The notes: a model not told the origin generated them from the sequence alone. Numbered from the stretch's first letter, positions 47,659-57,760 are shown. The stretch is DNA of 64,000 bases from AP-15 sp963747735 (GCA_963747735.1 CAVVGE010000005.1:620001-684000); one strand, 5' to 3'. Program-made: numbers and translations.

Positions 47659-48459
47659 TCATTCTGAAGTCGCCGCACCGGCCGCCATCGCCCGCGCGAG
47701 ATGCCCCGAAACCACGGTGCACAGCTCGCCGTAAGCTGCGGCGCTGCGCAAGGTGCGCTCGCGCGGCTGCGGCAGATCGACCGGGAGGTCGGCGGCGATG
47801 CGGCCCGGCCGCGCCGTCATCACCGCGATCCGGGTCGAGAGATAGACCGATTCGAAGACGCTGTGCGTAACAAAGACGACGGTCGGGCGCCGGCTCCCCC
47901 AAAGCCGCATCAAATCGTCGTTGAGGCCCATCCGGGTGATCTCATCGAGTGCCGCAAACGGCTCGTCGAGCAGCAAGAGGTCGGGATCGGTGACGAGCGC
48001 CCTGGCGATCGAGACGCGCATCCGCATGCCGCCCGACAATTGCCGAGGATAGGTCCGTTCGAACCCGGCGAGCCCGACCGCGCGCAATTCGGCCTCGGCG
48101 CGCGCCCGCTCGGCCGGCCCGATACGCCCCTTGAGGCGAAACGGCAGCAGCACATTGCCAAGGACGGTGCTCCACGGCATCAAGGTCGGGTCCTGAAAAA
48201 CAAAGCCGATCCGGCCCGCCGGCGCGCGCTCGCCGCCATCCTCGCCGAGATCGAGCCGGCGTTCGCCTGCACTGGCCGCGATCAACCCCGCGACGATCCG
48301 CAACAGCGTCGTCTTGCCGCAGCCCGAGGGGCCGAGCACGCTCAAAAATTCGCCGCGGGCGATGTCGAGATCGATCGGGTCGAGCGCCTCGACACCGCCG
48401 GCAAAGCGCTTGGCGACGCCGCGCAACGATACGACCGGCGCGTTTCGCGGCGGGCCCAC
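47659..48459 (-). CDS. NitT/TauT-family ABC transporter ATP-binding protein
   Basis: A 266-residue ATPase: Walker A GPSGCGKTT, signature LSGGMRMRVSIARAL, Walker B LLLLDEPFAALDE, H-loop VFVTHSVFESV. It energises the importer formed with the permease downstream and the substrate-binding protein upstream, whose stop is 9 bp away. The gene order binding protein, ATPase, permease is typical. Confidence 0.92.
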   Translation of the reverse strand: MGPPRNAPVVSLRGVAKRFAGGVEALDPIDLDIARGEFLSVLGPSGCGKTTLLRIVAGLIAASAGERRLDLGEDGGERAPAGRIGFVFQDPTLMPWSTVLGNVLLPFRLKGRIGPAERARAEAELRAVGLAGFERTYPRQLSGGMRMRVSIARALVTDPDLLLLDEPFAALDEITRMGLNDDLMRLWGSRRPTVVFVTHSVFESVYLSTRIAVMTARPGRIAADLPVDLPQPRERTLRSAAAYGELCTVVSGHLARAMAAGAATSE

Positions 48460-48468
48460 GCGTGACCC

Positions 48469-49470
48469 TCAGGGCCGCATCCCGACCTTTTTATCGACGA
48501 ATTCGAGCGTGAACGCCTTTTTGTAATCCATGTTCTTGGGATAGACCCCCGCATCCGCCATGGTGTCGAAAAAATCGTGCCAGCGCGCGTCGGTCATCGC
48601 GCCGATCCCGTCTTTCTTGGCGTCGCCGCTGTCGACGATGCCGTATTTCTTGATTTTGGCGATGCCATAAGCGAGCAGCGCATCGGTCATCTCCGGGTTG
48701 TCGCGTTTGATCAGCGCGTTGCCGGGCGAGGGGTCGCCGTAAAGATAGCTCTTCCAGCCCTCGATGCTGGCATCGACAAAGCGCTGCACCAGCCCCGGAT
48801 TGTCGTGCACCAGCTTTTGCGAGGTCTCGATCAGCGAGCTGTAGCTGGCATAGCCGGCGTCCGCGATCAACAGCACCACCGGCTTCACCCCCGCCTGCTC
48901 GATCGTAAACGGCTCGCTCGACAGATAGCCCTGCTGGATCGCCTTCGGGTCGGCGAGAAACGGGGCGACGCTAAAGGTGTAGGCCCGGATCTGATCGTCG
49001 CTATAGCCGAACTTCTTTTTCAAAAAGATCCAGCTGCCGATGCGGGTGTCGGAGCCGATCATGATCGGCTTCCCCTTGAGCGCGGCGAGGCTGTCATCGC
49101 CCTGCCCCGGATGCGCGATCAGGACCGACGGGTCCTTTTGAAAGATCGCGGCGACCGCGACCATCGGAATGTTCTCGTGCACAAAATTGAGCGGCACAAA
49201 GGAATTGGTCGCGATGTTGAAATCGAGCCGGCCGGCAGCGAGGAGCTGGGCCTGGTTCACCTGCGGCCCGCCCTGGCGCAGGCTGACGTCGAGGCCATAG
49301 CGCTTGTAGATCCCGGTGGCGATCGCCTGGTAATAGCCGCCATGCTCGGCCTCGGCCTTCCAATCGGTGCCAAACGCGACCTTTTGCGCTTGGGCGCTGG
49401 CTTGGAATGTGGCGCCCGTCGCCGTCGCCAGGCTCACCGCGCACAGCAAAACGCCGAGCAGAACCCGCAT
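48469..49470 (-). CDS. ABC transporter substrate-binding protein (NMT1/THI5-like)
   Basis: A 333-residue periplasmic binding protein with a signal peptide (about 1-28, VLLGVLLCAVSLATATGATF then ASAQA). AFGTDWKAEAEHGGYYQAIATGIYKRYGLDV is the NMT1/THI5 N-terminal lobe pattern found in binders of pyrimidine precursors, nitrate or sulfonates. It probably captures a small nitrogen- or sulfur-containing compound for the importer. A very strong GGAGGGGAGGA ribosome site marks the ATG at 49470. Confidence 0.88.
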   Translation of the reverse strand: MRVLLGVLLCAVSLATATGATFQASAQAQKVAFGTDWKAEAEHGGYYQAIATGIYKRYGLDVSLRQGGPQVNQAQLLAAGRLDFNIATNSFVPLNFVHENIPMVAVAAIFQKDPSVLIAHPGQGDDSLAALKGKPIMIGSDTRIGSWIFLKKKFGYSDDQIRAYTFSVAPFLADPKAIQQGYLSSEPFTIEQAGVKPVVLLIADAGYASYSSLIETSQKLVHDNPGLVQRFVDASIEGWKSYLYGDPSPGNALIKRDNPEMTDALLAYGIAKIKKYGIVDSGDAKKDGIGAMTDARWHDFFDTMADAGVYPKNMDYKKAFTLEFVDKKVGMRP

Positions 49471-49630
49471 TCCTCCCCTCCGTTCCTCCGACCCGTACCG
49501 CGGGCAAGTGTAGACGCCACCCATCCGAGCGTCGAGCCGGCGCCACTCGCAAATACCGCAGCAAGGGTGTAGGTAGACCGGTCGATACGCCCCTTGACAA
49601 AAACGGGGCGGCAGACCCAGGGATCGCGCG

Positions 49631-50485
49631 ATGAAGAATCTATTGACCGTGGTTGGCGACGGAGACGCCGCCCCCGTGCTCGAAGCCGCGTTGCTCGCGG
49701 CGCGCCGGTTCGACAGCCATATCATCGGGCTGCACAGCCTGACGACCGAATACGCCGTCGTGTTTGGCGGCGAGATGGGGTTTTCGATCTCGTCCGAGGT
49801 CGACCGCACCCTCGAACGCGAGGGCCACGACCGGCGCGACCAGGCGCGCCGCCTGTTCTCCGATTTTATGGATAAGCACGGCGTGCCGCTCGGTGCGACG
49901 CCGCCGGGACACCAGGGCCCGAGCGCTTCCTGGCGCGAGGAGGACGGCCGCCAGAACGCGATCGTCGGCATGCTCGGCCGGGTCTACGATCTGATCCTGG
50001 TCGAGCAGCCGAAAAAGCTCGCCTCGATCGCCGAAGCGACCCTCGAGGACGCGCTCTTCGAAAGCGGCCGGCCGATCCTGATGGTGCCGCCGCGGCCCCC
50101 CAGGACGCTGGGCGAGGTCGTCGCCATCGCCTGGAACGGCAGCACCGAGACGGCGCTGACCGTGGCGCTCAGCATGCCGTTTATCAAGCGGGCAAAGCAG
50201 GTCGTGATCGTCGCGGTCGGCCCGCAGCACATGCCGGAGCCGGGCCCCGAGGGCGAGGAGCTGGCGGCGGCGATCGCGCGGCACGGTGTCGAGGTCAGCC
50301 TGCGCACCGCCTATGGCCGGCAAAAGCCGCAAGGCGAATCGTTCTTGAAGGAAGCCATGGCGGCCGGCGCCGATCTCCTGCTGAAGGGCGCCTACACCCA
50401 GAGCCGCATCCGCCAGATGATCTTCGGCGGCGCCACCCGCCACATCATCATGGAAGCCAAGCTCCCGGTCCTGATGGCCCGCTAG
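49631..50485 (+). CDS. Universal stress protein (tandem UspA-like)
   Basis: A 284-residue protein with two Usp halves. The first (LLTVVGDGDAAPVLEAALLAAR) is degenerate; the second (GEVVAIAWNGSTETALTVALS to GAYTQSRIRQMIFGGATRHI) keeps the G-2x-G-9x-G-type nucleotide loop. Such proteins are induced by stress or growth arrest. A GATCGCGCG spacer before the ATG gives only a weak ribosome site. Divergent from the ABC transporter operon. Confidence 0.85.
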   Translation: MKNLLTVVGDGDAAPVLEAALLAARRFDSHIIGLHSLTTEYAVVFGGEMGFSISSEVDRTLEREGHDRRDQARRLFSDFMDKHGVPLGATPPGHQGPSASWREEDGRQNAIVGMLGRVYDLILVEQPKKLASIAEATLEDALFESGRPILMVPPRPPRTLGEVVAIAWNGSTETALTVALSMPFIKRAKQVVIVAVGPQHMPEPGPEGEELAAAIARHGVEVSLRTAYGRQKPQGESFLKEAMAAGADLLLKGAYTQSRIRQMIFGGATRHIIMEAKLPVLMAR

Positions 50486-50736
50486 CAGACCGGGCCGGCT
50501 CCGATCGGGCGACGGGCCTGAAAGGCTGCGGCAATCGCTGCATCGCCGTTCAATGGCGATCGGCGCTGGAGCCGGCTGCCGAAGACCGAGAGGTTTTTGC
50601 TGCATAGACTGACGCAGACAATCCCCGCGCGCACGGACGGCGAAGCTATCCTTTGAATTGCGGGGGATCCGGTTTACGGTCAGCCGTGGTTGTGTGCGCC
50701 CTGGGGTCCCGCATAAGACGCTTCGAGGGGGGAGCT

Positions 50737-53268
50737 ATGCGTCAACGCATATTGCCGGGCATATTGCTGGCGCTGGCGGTCATCATCGCGGCGAACGCTG
50801 TGCCGGCGGCCGGCCACGCCGCGTCGTTGTGGGTGGAGCAGGGCCCGGGGCCGATCTTTAACGGCGGGGTCAGCGGATTGCCGGGCGATCCGGCTGCCGG
50901 CGCGGTCAACGCTGTCGTCGCCGACCGGACGAACGCAGACCAGCTCCTTATCGGCACCGTCAATGGCGGGGTCTGGGCCACCGCCAATGCCGCCAGCCCG
51001 GTCCCGTTGTGGTCACCGCAAACCGATCAGCTTCCGGCATTATCGATCAGCTCGCTGGCGGCGAGCCCGGTCAATCCGCAGCGGGTTTTCGCCGGAACCG
51101 GCAGCACCAGCTCTCTTGGCCTGGAAGGGAGTCCCGGCTTCGGCATCCTGCGCTCGGAGAACGGCGGCTCAACCTGGCAGATACTCGCCGGATCGACCTT
51201 TGCGCGCCAGATCGTCGACGCCGTCGTGCCGACCCGGCTCTCTGGCGGAGCGGTTGTGCTCGCGGCGACGCGGCGGTTCCCCGAAGAGCAGGAGGTCGAT
51301 CAGGACGGGCCGGTTATCGCTGACGCAACGGCGGCCGCGGCGACCCCCACCCGCGGCTTGTTTCGCAGCACGAACGCGACCGCCGCCGATCCGAAAGCGG
51401 TCACTTTCGTGCCCGTTTCCGGTCGTGCCGGCTCGGGGCTTCCGGCCGGGGGGATCAGCGCCTTGATCGCCGATCCGTCGAACCCGCGCCGCTTTTATGC
51501 CGGCCTGTCGGGCTTTGACGGCGCTGCGGGACGCGCCGGGGTCTATCGCAGCGACGATGGCGGGGTGACCTGGAAGCAGGTCAACGGATCCGGCACCAAG
51601 GTCCTCGCGGGGGTCGCCGGCTCGGTGCAAATCTTGCTCTCGGTGCACGCCGCCGGAAACAATAACGCGGTCTACGCTGCGGTCATTCGGGCGGTGAAGA
51701 ATAAAGCCGGCGTGCTGGTCGGCGGCGACTTGAGCGGCGTCTTCCGCTCGGCGGATCAGGGCGGGGCCTGGACCTCGTTCGGCGTCCCCAGCCCGCCAGT
51801 CTTCCCTGGACAGCAAGGGGATCTGCATGGCGCGTTGGCGGCGGATCCGGTCAATCCGAATGTCGCGTTCATCGCCGGCGATGCGCAGCGCGCGCCGTTT
51901 CCGAACGCCAATGGTTGCCGGGATTTCGTCGCCACCGTGTTCCGCTTGGACATCGCGCAGCCGGCGGCGGCGCGCTGGCAAAACGTCGTTTGCGACGGCG
52001 CCAACGGCACTGCCCCGCATGCCGACGCGCGGGCGATGACGTTCGATGCCAATCGCGACCTGCTGCTGGCGAATGACGGCGGCGTCTATCGCCTGCTCGA
52101 CCCGAACCTGACGGGACTGCGCCGGTGGGAGCCGGTGATCGGCACGCTGCGGGCGACCGAGCTCCACTCGGTCGCCTACGATCCACTCGGCAAGGTCGTC
52201 CTCGGCGGGACCCAAGACAATGGCAGCGTCGTGCAGTCCGCTCCCGGCGGCTTTGCCTGGAACGAGCTGCAGGGAGGCGACGGCGGCGTCGTCGCGGTCG
52301 ATGCCGACCAGCAGAGCCACCCTGGCATGTCGATTCGCTATACCAGCTTCCAATTTCTCGGGGCTTTCACGCGAACTACCTGGGACGCCGCCAACAACGT
52401 GCTGGCGCAGCGGTTCTTGCGTCTCGCCGTCGCGTCCGGAAGTTGTGCCGGGCGGACGCTGACCGACTGCGATGAAAACGTCCAATTCTATAACCCCTAC
52501 GTATTGAACGCGATCGACCCGAGCCGGATGCTGCTCGGGACGAGTGCCCTCTACGAGTCTTTGAACCGCGGTGACACGCTCAGGGCGCTGACCGGCAATA
52601 CCGGCAGCGCTATCACCGGCCTTGCCTATGGCGGCCGGCTCGGCGGTGCCGATTATCCGGGGATCATCTACGCGGGCGATGGCGAAGCGGCCAATGGAGG
52701 GGTGATCCTGCACCGCATCAACCGCGGCGGCACGATCATGACTTTGAAATACCCCGGCAGCGCAGTGCGCGCGCTCGCGATAAACCCTTTCGATTATCGC
52801 CAGATTGTCGTTGTCGATGTTCGCAGCCGGGTCTGGCTGTCGGACAGCGAAGGCATGCCGGGGACATGGGCCAACGTGACCGGGAATCTCGCTTCGCGGA
52901 CCAGTCAGGTGACGAGCATCGCGTTCTGCAGCCTCGACGCCACACTCGCGAGATCGGTGCTGGTCGCCGGCGGGTTTGGCATTTTCGAGCTGCGCGGCCC
53001 GGGCTCCGGGAGGACCTGGGCGCGGCTCGGCAGCAGCATTCCCAACGCGCTCTTCCTCGATCTCCACTACGACAACCGAAACGACCTGCTGCTTGCCGGC
53101 AGCCTGGGACGCGGCGCGTGGACGCTGCCCGGCTTCCTGAAGGGCGGTGCCGCACCCGTCGCGGCCGCGACGGGTGCCGTGCTCGCCGCCGCGCCGGCGC
53201 CCTACAAGCTCTCGTTTCCGCTAATCCCGCCGGTGCGCGCCGCCCCAGCCGGACAACCCACACTCTGA
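50737..53268 (+). CDS. Secreted BNR/Asp-box beta-propeller protein
   Basis: An 843-residue protein with a signal peptide (about 1-28, LLALAVIIAANAVPAAGHA). At least three Asp-box (BNR) repeats are visible: ILRSENGGSTWQIL, GVYRSDDGGVTWKQV and VFRSADQGGAWTSF, so the bulk is probably a sialidase-like or VPS10-like propeller. The conserved Arg triad of true sialidases is not obvious, so glycosidase activity is not claimed. The start has GAGGGGGGAGCT. It stands alone between the stress-protein gene and the enolase-superfamily gene. Confidence 0.83.
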   Translation: MRQRILPGILLALAVIIAANAVPAAGHAASLWVEQGPGPIFNGGVSGLPGDPAAGAVNAVVADRTNADQLLIGTVNGGVWATANAASPVPLWSPQTDQLPALSISSLAASPVNPQRVFAGTGSTSSLGLEGSPGFGILRSENGGSTWQILAGSTFARQIVDAVVPTRLSGGAVVLAATRRFPEEQEVDQDGPVIADATAAAATPTRGLFRSTNATAADPKAVTFVPVSGRAGSGLPAGGISALIADPSNPRRFYAGLSGFDGAAGRAGVYRSDDGGVTWKQVNGSGTKVLAGVAGSVQILLSVHAAGNNNAVYAAVIRAVKNKAGVLVGGDLSGVFRSADQGGAWTSFGVPSPPVFPGQQGDLHGALAADPVNPNVAFIAGDAQRAPFPNANGCRDFVATVFRLDIAQPAAARWQNVVCDGANGTAPHADARAMTFDANRDLLLANDGGVYRLLDPNLTGLRRWEPVIGTLRATELHSVAYDPLGKVVLGGTQDNGSVVQSAPGGFAWNELQGGDGGVVAVDADQQSHPGMSIRYTSFQFLGAFTRTTWDAANNVLAQRFLRLAVASGSCAGRTLTDCDENVQFYNPYVLNAIDPSRMLLGTSALYESLNRGDTLRALTGNTGSAITGLAYGGRLGGADYPGIIYAGDGEAANGGVILHRINRGGTIMTLKYPGSAVRALAINPFDYRQIVVVDVRSRVWLSDSEGMPGTWANVTGNLASRTSQVTSIAFCSLDATLARSVLVAGGFGIFELRGPGSGRTWARLGSSIPNALFLDLHYDNRNDLLLAGSLGRGAWTLPGFLKGGAAPVAAATGAVLAAAPAPYKLSFPLIPPVRAAPAGQPTL

Positions 53269-53357
53269 AGCTTCAGAACCCGATCGTCACAGCCTGCTGC
53301 TGGAGGCCTGCGTTGCCCTCGTCCGGCCGATTTCGGCTTGGCGCACGATGCCCTGGC

Positions 53358-54467
53358 TCAGCTCAGCACGCCCAGTTTTTTGCGTTCGATCAGATCGAAA
53401 TCGATGGCGGCGCCGAGGCCGGGGCCGGTGGGGGCGTGGACGAGGCCGTCGGGGCCGACGGCGATGTCTTCGGCGAGGCCGTATTTCTGCATCGCGTCGG
53501 GCAGCAGCACTTCAAAGAACTCGGTGTTGCGGATCGCCATCATGACGTGGAGGTTGGCGACGTTGTTCAACGAGTTGCCGCCGTGGTGGGTCTCGAAATT
53601 CATGCGGAAGGCTTCGGCCAAATGCGCCGTCTTGACCAATGTCGTGATCCCGCCCTTGACCGCGACATCGCCGCGCAGAAAATCGGTGGCGCGGTTCATG
53701 ATCCACGGAATATAGGAATCGAGCCCGCCGATCGGATATTCGGTGGCGAGGATCGGGATTTCGAGCTTTTGCTTTAGCTTGACGTAGTTGTAGATGTCCT
53801 GCTCGGCGAGCGGGTCTTCATACCAGTAAAACCCCATTTCCTCGATCGCCCGGCCGACCCTGAGCGCCTCCTCGTAACGATAGCTCCAGGTCGAATCGAG
53901 CATGACCGTGTAGTCGCCGCCGACCGCCCGGCGCACCGCTTCGCACACCTTGATGTCGTCGCGCCAGCGCTGCGGCGGGTGGATCTTGTAGGCGGCCCAG
54001 CCGGCCGCCTGGTAATGCCGCGCCTGCTCGGCATATTCCTCGGCGGTCGCGTGGATCTCGGAGCTGGCATAGGCCGGGATCGTGGTGCGGCAGGTGCCGA
54101 GGAGGCGGTGGATCGGCATCCCCGCCGCCTTCCCCGCGATGTCCCAGAGGGCCACGTCGCAGGCGCCGATCGCACGCACGCTCGCCACCCGTGCGCGCGC
54201 CCATAACAAGCGGTTGAGCCGCTCGCGGTCGAGCGCGTCCTGGCCCAGCAAAACCGGCTTTAGAAACCGGACGAGACCCGGCCCGTCGAGGCTTGCCGGG
54301 TTCGACGAGGTGCCGAGAAAGGCATGGCCCGTGACCCCTTCTTCGGTCGCGACCGCGAGCAGGCCCAAATCGCTGTTGCCGGTCGGGCGCGCCGTATGGT
54401 GGCCGTAGATCGTCGGCGGGATGCTCTCCCAGGCGAAAAGGGTCAGCGTGACGTCGGTGATTTTCAT
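53358..54467 (-). CDS. Mandelate racemase/muconate lactonizing-family enzyme
   Basis: A 369-residue enolase-superfamily member. The KxH-like AAYKIHPPQRW, metal ligands MLDSTWS, WYEDPLAEQD and LATEYPIGG, and the late His in ETHHGGNSL give the acid/base and Mg2+ site. The lid domain at the N-terminus has GHHTARPTGNSDLG. The substrate is likely a sugar acid or a related hydroxy acid. The ATG at 54467 matches the family N-terminus (MKITDVTLTLF). Confidence 0.88.
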   Translation of the reverse strand: MKITDVTLTLFAWESIPPTIYGHHTARPTGNSDLGLLAVATEEGVTGHAFLGTSSNPASLDGPGLVRFLKPVLLGQDALDRERLNRLLWARARVASVRAIGACDVALWDIAGKAAGMPIHRLLGTCRTTIPAYASSEIHATAEEYAEQARHYQAAGWAAYKIHPPQRWRDDIKVCEAVRRAVGGDYTVMLDSTWSYRYEEALRVGRAIEEMGFYWYEDPLAEQDIYNYVKLKQKLEIPILATEYPIGGLDSYIPWIMNRATDFLRGDVAVKGGITTLVKTAHLAEAFRMNFETHHGGNSLNNVANLHVMMAIRNTEFFEVLLPDAMQKYGLAEDIAVGPDGLVHAPTGPGLGAAIDFDLIERKKLGVLS

Positions 54468-54571
54468 CGAGGAACGGTACAATGCTGCCGGCCGGGATGT
54501 CGATCCCGGTGTCGCGGGGGAGTGCCGCGAGGCTTGATTATCTGCCGGCACCGCTCGATGTTTATCCCGAC

Positions 54572-54802
54572 ATGGCGGTCATCGACACCATGAAGCTCAC
54601 ACTCGCGCTGCGCGACAAGGCCGGCTTCTCCCAGGCCGGGGCAGAAGCGACGGCAGAAGCATTGAATTCAGCGCTCGGCGATGATGTCGCGACCAAAGCC
54701 GACATCGCCGCCGTCAAATCCGACATCCGGCTGCTGCAGTGGCAGATCGGGATCATGTACGCCTTGCAGCTGGCGATCCTGGTCAAGCTTTTTGTGCACT
54801 GA
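54572..54802 (+). CDS. Small DUF1640-like coiled-coil membrane protein
   Basis: A 76-residue protein on the plan of the protein at 28270: N-terminal LRDKAGFSQAGAEATAEALN, a short helical linker (VATKADIAAVKSDI) and a C-terminal membrane helix (IMYALQLAILVKLF). The long coiled coil of the larger relative is missing. The start is uncertain; 54572 or 54590 could be used, and neither has a clear ribosome site. Confidence 0.65.
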   Translation: MAVIDTMKLTLALRDKAGFSQAGAEATAEALNSALGDDVATKADIAAVKSDIRLLQWQIGIMYALQLAILVKLFVH

Positions 54803-54879
54803 ACGACGCTGCAGCGCATCCCGAAGCCAATACCGCTTCGAAGGCGCGCGATGCCCCGCCGCATCATGGCAGTGTTCCC

Positions 54880-56385
54880 TCACTCGACCGGGACGCGCAT
54901 TGCGATGGCACCAAAGCTGTCGCCGCGCGCCTTGGCATAGCGGCCGGCGCAGACGAGGCAGACGAGCCCGATCACCAGCACTACGGCACCCTGGAACAGC
55001 GGCTGAAAGATCAGCTGCGTCTTTGGCACGATCGCGATCGAGGCGATCAGCGGCACGGCGATCACAATCGAGACGATCGCCGTCGTCGTCGCAAAGGGCT
55101 GGTTCAGCACCGGGGCCGCCCATTCGGCTTCGCGCCAGCGCGGGTGCCATTTTAAATTAAGCACGCCGATGGCGATCGCGAGCCACACCAGCAAGACCGC
55201 AATCGACCGGACCGCCACCCCCATCGCCCAGCCGACATAGATCGTCTGCAGCAGAAAGAGCGTGCTCAGCCCCGCGTGCAGGATAAGCCCGGCGAGCGGC
55301 ACCTTGCGCTTCGAGGTCTCGGCGAAAACCGCCGGCAGCATCCGGTCCTGGCCATAGGCAAAGGCAAAGCGCGACGACACCATGTAGCCCGGCGCCAGGG
55401 TCTTGCCGACGATCGCTGCGACGGCGAGGTTGAGGAGGATGCTGAGCCAATTGGGCGCCACCAGCCCGACCAGCCCTGGTGCCGTCGCGTAATTCCCCTT
55501 GTTCGCGTGCAGCAGCCCGGCGATCGCCCACCACGGTGCGGCATGAAAGAGCGCCGCTGCGACCGCCGTGAACAACACCAGCGCGACGATAAACCCGTAG
55601 ATGATGCCGAGCGGCAATTTCCGGTGCGGGTCGCCGACCTCGCCACCCAAGGCCGGCCCGGCGCCGAGCCCGGCATAGGCAAAGACAAAGAGCGAGCACA
55701 CCGCGACAAAATCGAAAAAGCTGTCGGGCGGCGCCACCGCCGGGGCGGCGAGCGGCACCTGCGCCACCTTGCTCGCCGCCGCGACAAAGCTCGCCTGCGA
55801 GGTCGAAAACCCGATCGCGCAAATTACGAGCGCCGTCACCACGATGATGAACATCAGCACCGTGACAAAGAGGCCGTAGCGGTGGACGCCGGCGGCATTG
55901 ACCGCATAGGTGATCCAGATCGCAACGAGCCCGGTCAATAGATGGCCGGTCGGCGTCAGCAGCGCCGCACCGAGCGCCGGGCTGAAGCCCAGCACCGCCT
56001 GTCCGAAAAAGGTGCCGAAGGCAAAGGCCAAGACGCCGGCGCCGGCCGGCCCCGTCAGCCACCACACAAAGGTCACCAGAAACCCGGCCGGCACGCCGAG
56101 GCTGCGCGCGATCCACACATATTTCGAGCCGGCGCGCGGCATGACCCGCGAAAACATCACGTAAAGATAGGTTTTCGGCAGCATCAGGATGCCGGTGACG
56201 AACATCGCCAGCGGCACGAGCCCGTGGATGCCCGGATAGATCTTGAGGCTCTGGGTCGAGACGAAATTGATCCCCGCGCCATATTCGGCCGACACCGCCG
56301 ACGCGGTGATCGCCAATACGCCCAACACCTTTGCCAGCCGGTAATCGGTCGGCGCCGGCGCCGTGCTCCTCCAGGTCTCGCTCAT
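54880..56385 (-). CDS. APC-superfamily amino acid permease
   Basis: A 501-residue protein with about 12 helices. The N-terminal ITASAVSAEYGAGINFVST and GPALGGEVGDPHRKLPLGII match amino acid/polyamine/organocation permeases; the GEVxxPxRxxP motif is diagnostic. The substrate is unknown. It is followed, after a repeat-rich 400-bp gap on its upstream side, by a quinone-oxidoreductase-like gene in the same direction. Confidence 0.87.
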   Translation of the reverse strand: MSETWRSTAPAPTDYRLAKVLGVLAITASAVSAEYGAGINFVSTQSLKIYPGIHGLVPLAMFVTGILMLPKTYLYVMFSRVMPRAGSKYVWIARSLGVPAGFLVTFVWWLTGPAGAGVLAFAFGTFFGQAVLGFSPALGAALLTPTGHLLTGLVAIWITYAVNAAGVHRYGLFVTVLMFIIVVTALVICAIGFSTSQASFVAAASKVAQVPLAAPAVAPPDSFFDFVAVCSLFVFAYAGLGAGPALGGEVGDPHRKLPLGIIYGFIVALVLFTAVAAALFHAAPWWAIAGLLHANKGNYATAPGLVGLVAPNWLSILLNLAVAAIVGKTLAPGYMVSSRFAFAYGQDRMLPAVFAETSKRKVPLAGLILHAGLSTLFLLQTIYVGWAMGVAVRSIAVLLVWLAIAIGVLNLKWHPRWREAEWAAPVLNQPFATTTAIVSIVIAVPLIASIAIVPKTQLIFQPLFQGAVVLVIGLVCLVCAGRYAKARGDSFGAIAMRVPVE

Positions 56386-56785
56386 CGCCGTTCCTCCCCC
56401 GCTCGTCTTTATGGGTCATCTTTATCGAGACTTTAACCCAATCCTGCCCGGCGCGGAGCACCCATCCCGCGACCCAGCTTTCGCCGGAAGGAGGACGAGG
56501 CCCACCATGCTCGCAAGATCCGGCTTCCCGGAGGTCGTTCCGGGGCGTGGGCGCAGCCCACGAGCCCGGAACCCATGCACACCGGCTTCCGATAACTTTG
56601 CAGAGCGACGGTGTTCATAGGTTCCGGGCTCGCCCCCCTGTTCAAGCCAGAGCCTGCCCCTGGCTGGAACAGGGGGGCAGGCTCTACGGAGCATCCCGGA
56701 ATGACAATTCTTTCCAAAGAACACTCCCCCTCCGAAGCCTACGCCCGGACAGCGGAGAATGGCACGTCTGGCTATTGCGGCCAAC
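56386..56785. repeat. 400-bp intergenic block of nested inverted repeats
   Basis: No gene is visible. CGAGCCCGGAACC (56561-56573) pairs with GGTTCCGGGCTCG (56620-56632), and CCCCCCTGTT (56633-56642) pairs with AACAGGGGGG (56668-56677), with AGCCAG/CTGGCT nested inside. The piece 56534-56575 (TTCCGGGGCG...GAGCCCGGAACCCAT) recurs at 63101-63142, so this is a dispersed REP/BIME-like family. Confidence 0.75.
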
Positions 56786-57760
56786 TCAGCCGACCAGCAC
56801 CGATTTGCCGATGACCGCGCGGTCGATCAGCGCCTGCACCGCATCCGCCGCCCGCGCCAATGGAAATTCCCGCCAGATGCGCGGCTTGAGCTTTCCGGCG
56901 GCGGCGAGCTCGAGCAAGGTGTGCCAATTGGCGGCGGCGATTTCCGGGTGCGCTTCGTTGAGCCCGCCGATGCGCACGCCGATCGCCTCGATCCCTTTGA
57001 TCAAGAGATAATTGCTGCGCGCCGCTGCCGGCGCCCCGCCGAGAAAGCCCAGGATCAGGATGCGCCCACCCCAGGCGAGGCAGCGCAGCGATTCCTCGAA
57101 GGTGGGCCCGTTGACCGGATCGTAGACGATATCGACGCCGCGGCCACGGGTCAGCTCCATGACCTGGTCACGAAACCCGCCCTGGTACGGGATCGCATGG
57201 TCGGCACCTTCGGCGCGGCAGACCGCGCGCTTTTCGTCGGTGCTGGCGGTGGCGATCACCTCGGCGCCAAAAAGCTTGGCGATCTGGATTGCCGGCAGGC
57301 CGATGCCACCCGCGGCACCGTGGATCAACACCCGCTCGCCCGATTGGAGCCGGCCGCGCTGCATCAGCGCGTGGTAGGCGGTCTGGTAGGCGCCGCGGAA
57401 CACCGCCGCCTCTTCGAGGCTCAGCGCCGCCGGCACCTTGTCGCATTCCTCGGCTTTGCAATTGGCGAGCTCGGCAAAAGCGCCGAGCCGCTGCCGGCTC
57501 ATCACCCGGTCGCCGGGCTTCAGCCCCTGCACATCCGGCCCGACCGCGATCACCTCGCCCGCCCCCTCGTTTCCCGGCACAAAGGGCGGCTCCGGCCGGA
57601 ACTGGTATTTGCCGGCCAGCATCAAGACATCGACATATTGCACGCCGCGCGCCCGGATGCGCACCTGCACCTCGCCGGGACCGGGCGGCGGCGGGTCGGG
57701 CAAATCGCGCAGCGCCAGCACCTCGGGACCGCCGAACGCCTCGCACACCACCGCCTGCAT
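56786..57760 (-). CDS. NADPH:quinone oxidoreductase-like zinc-independent alcohol dehydrogenase
   Basis: A 324-residue medium-chain dehydrogenase. GAAGGIGLPAIQIAKLFGAEV is the NADPH site; NEGAGEVIAVGPDV is the family's N-terminal loop. Structural-zinc cysteines are absent, as in quinone oxidoreductases. It would reduce quinones or enoyl compounds. A strong GGAGGGGGCG site precedes the ATG at 57760. Divergent from the MFS gene. Confidence 0.88.
   Translation of the reverse strand: MQAVVCEAFGGPEVLALRDLPDPPPPGPGEVQVRIRARGVQYVDVLMLAGKYQFRPEPPFVPGNEGAGEVIAVGPDVQGLKPGDRVMSRQRLGAFAELANCKAEECDKVPAALSLEEAAVFRGAYQTAYHALMQRGRLQSGERVLIHGAAGGIGLPAIQIAKLFGAEVIATASTDEKRAVCRAEGADHAIPYQGGFRDQVMELTRGRGVDIVYDPVNGPTFEESLRCLAWGGRILILGFLGGAPAAARSNYLLIKGIEAIGVRIGGLNEAHPEIAAANWHTLLELAAAGKLKPRIWREFPLARAADAVQALIDRAVIGKSVLVG

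Noticed and set aside
51169..53067. 632-codon minus-strand open frame within the BNR-protein gene
   Set aside because: Antisense shadow; the plus strand has a signal peptide and Asp-box repeats.
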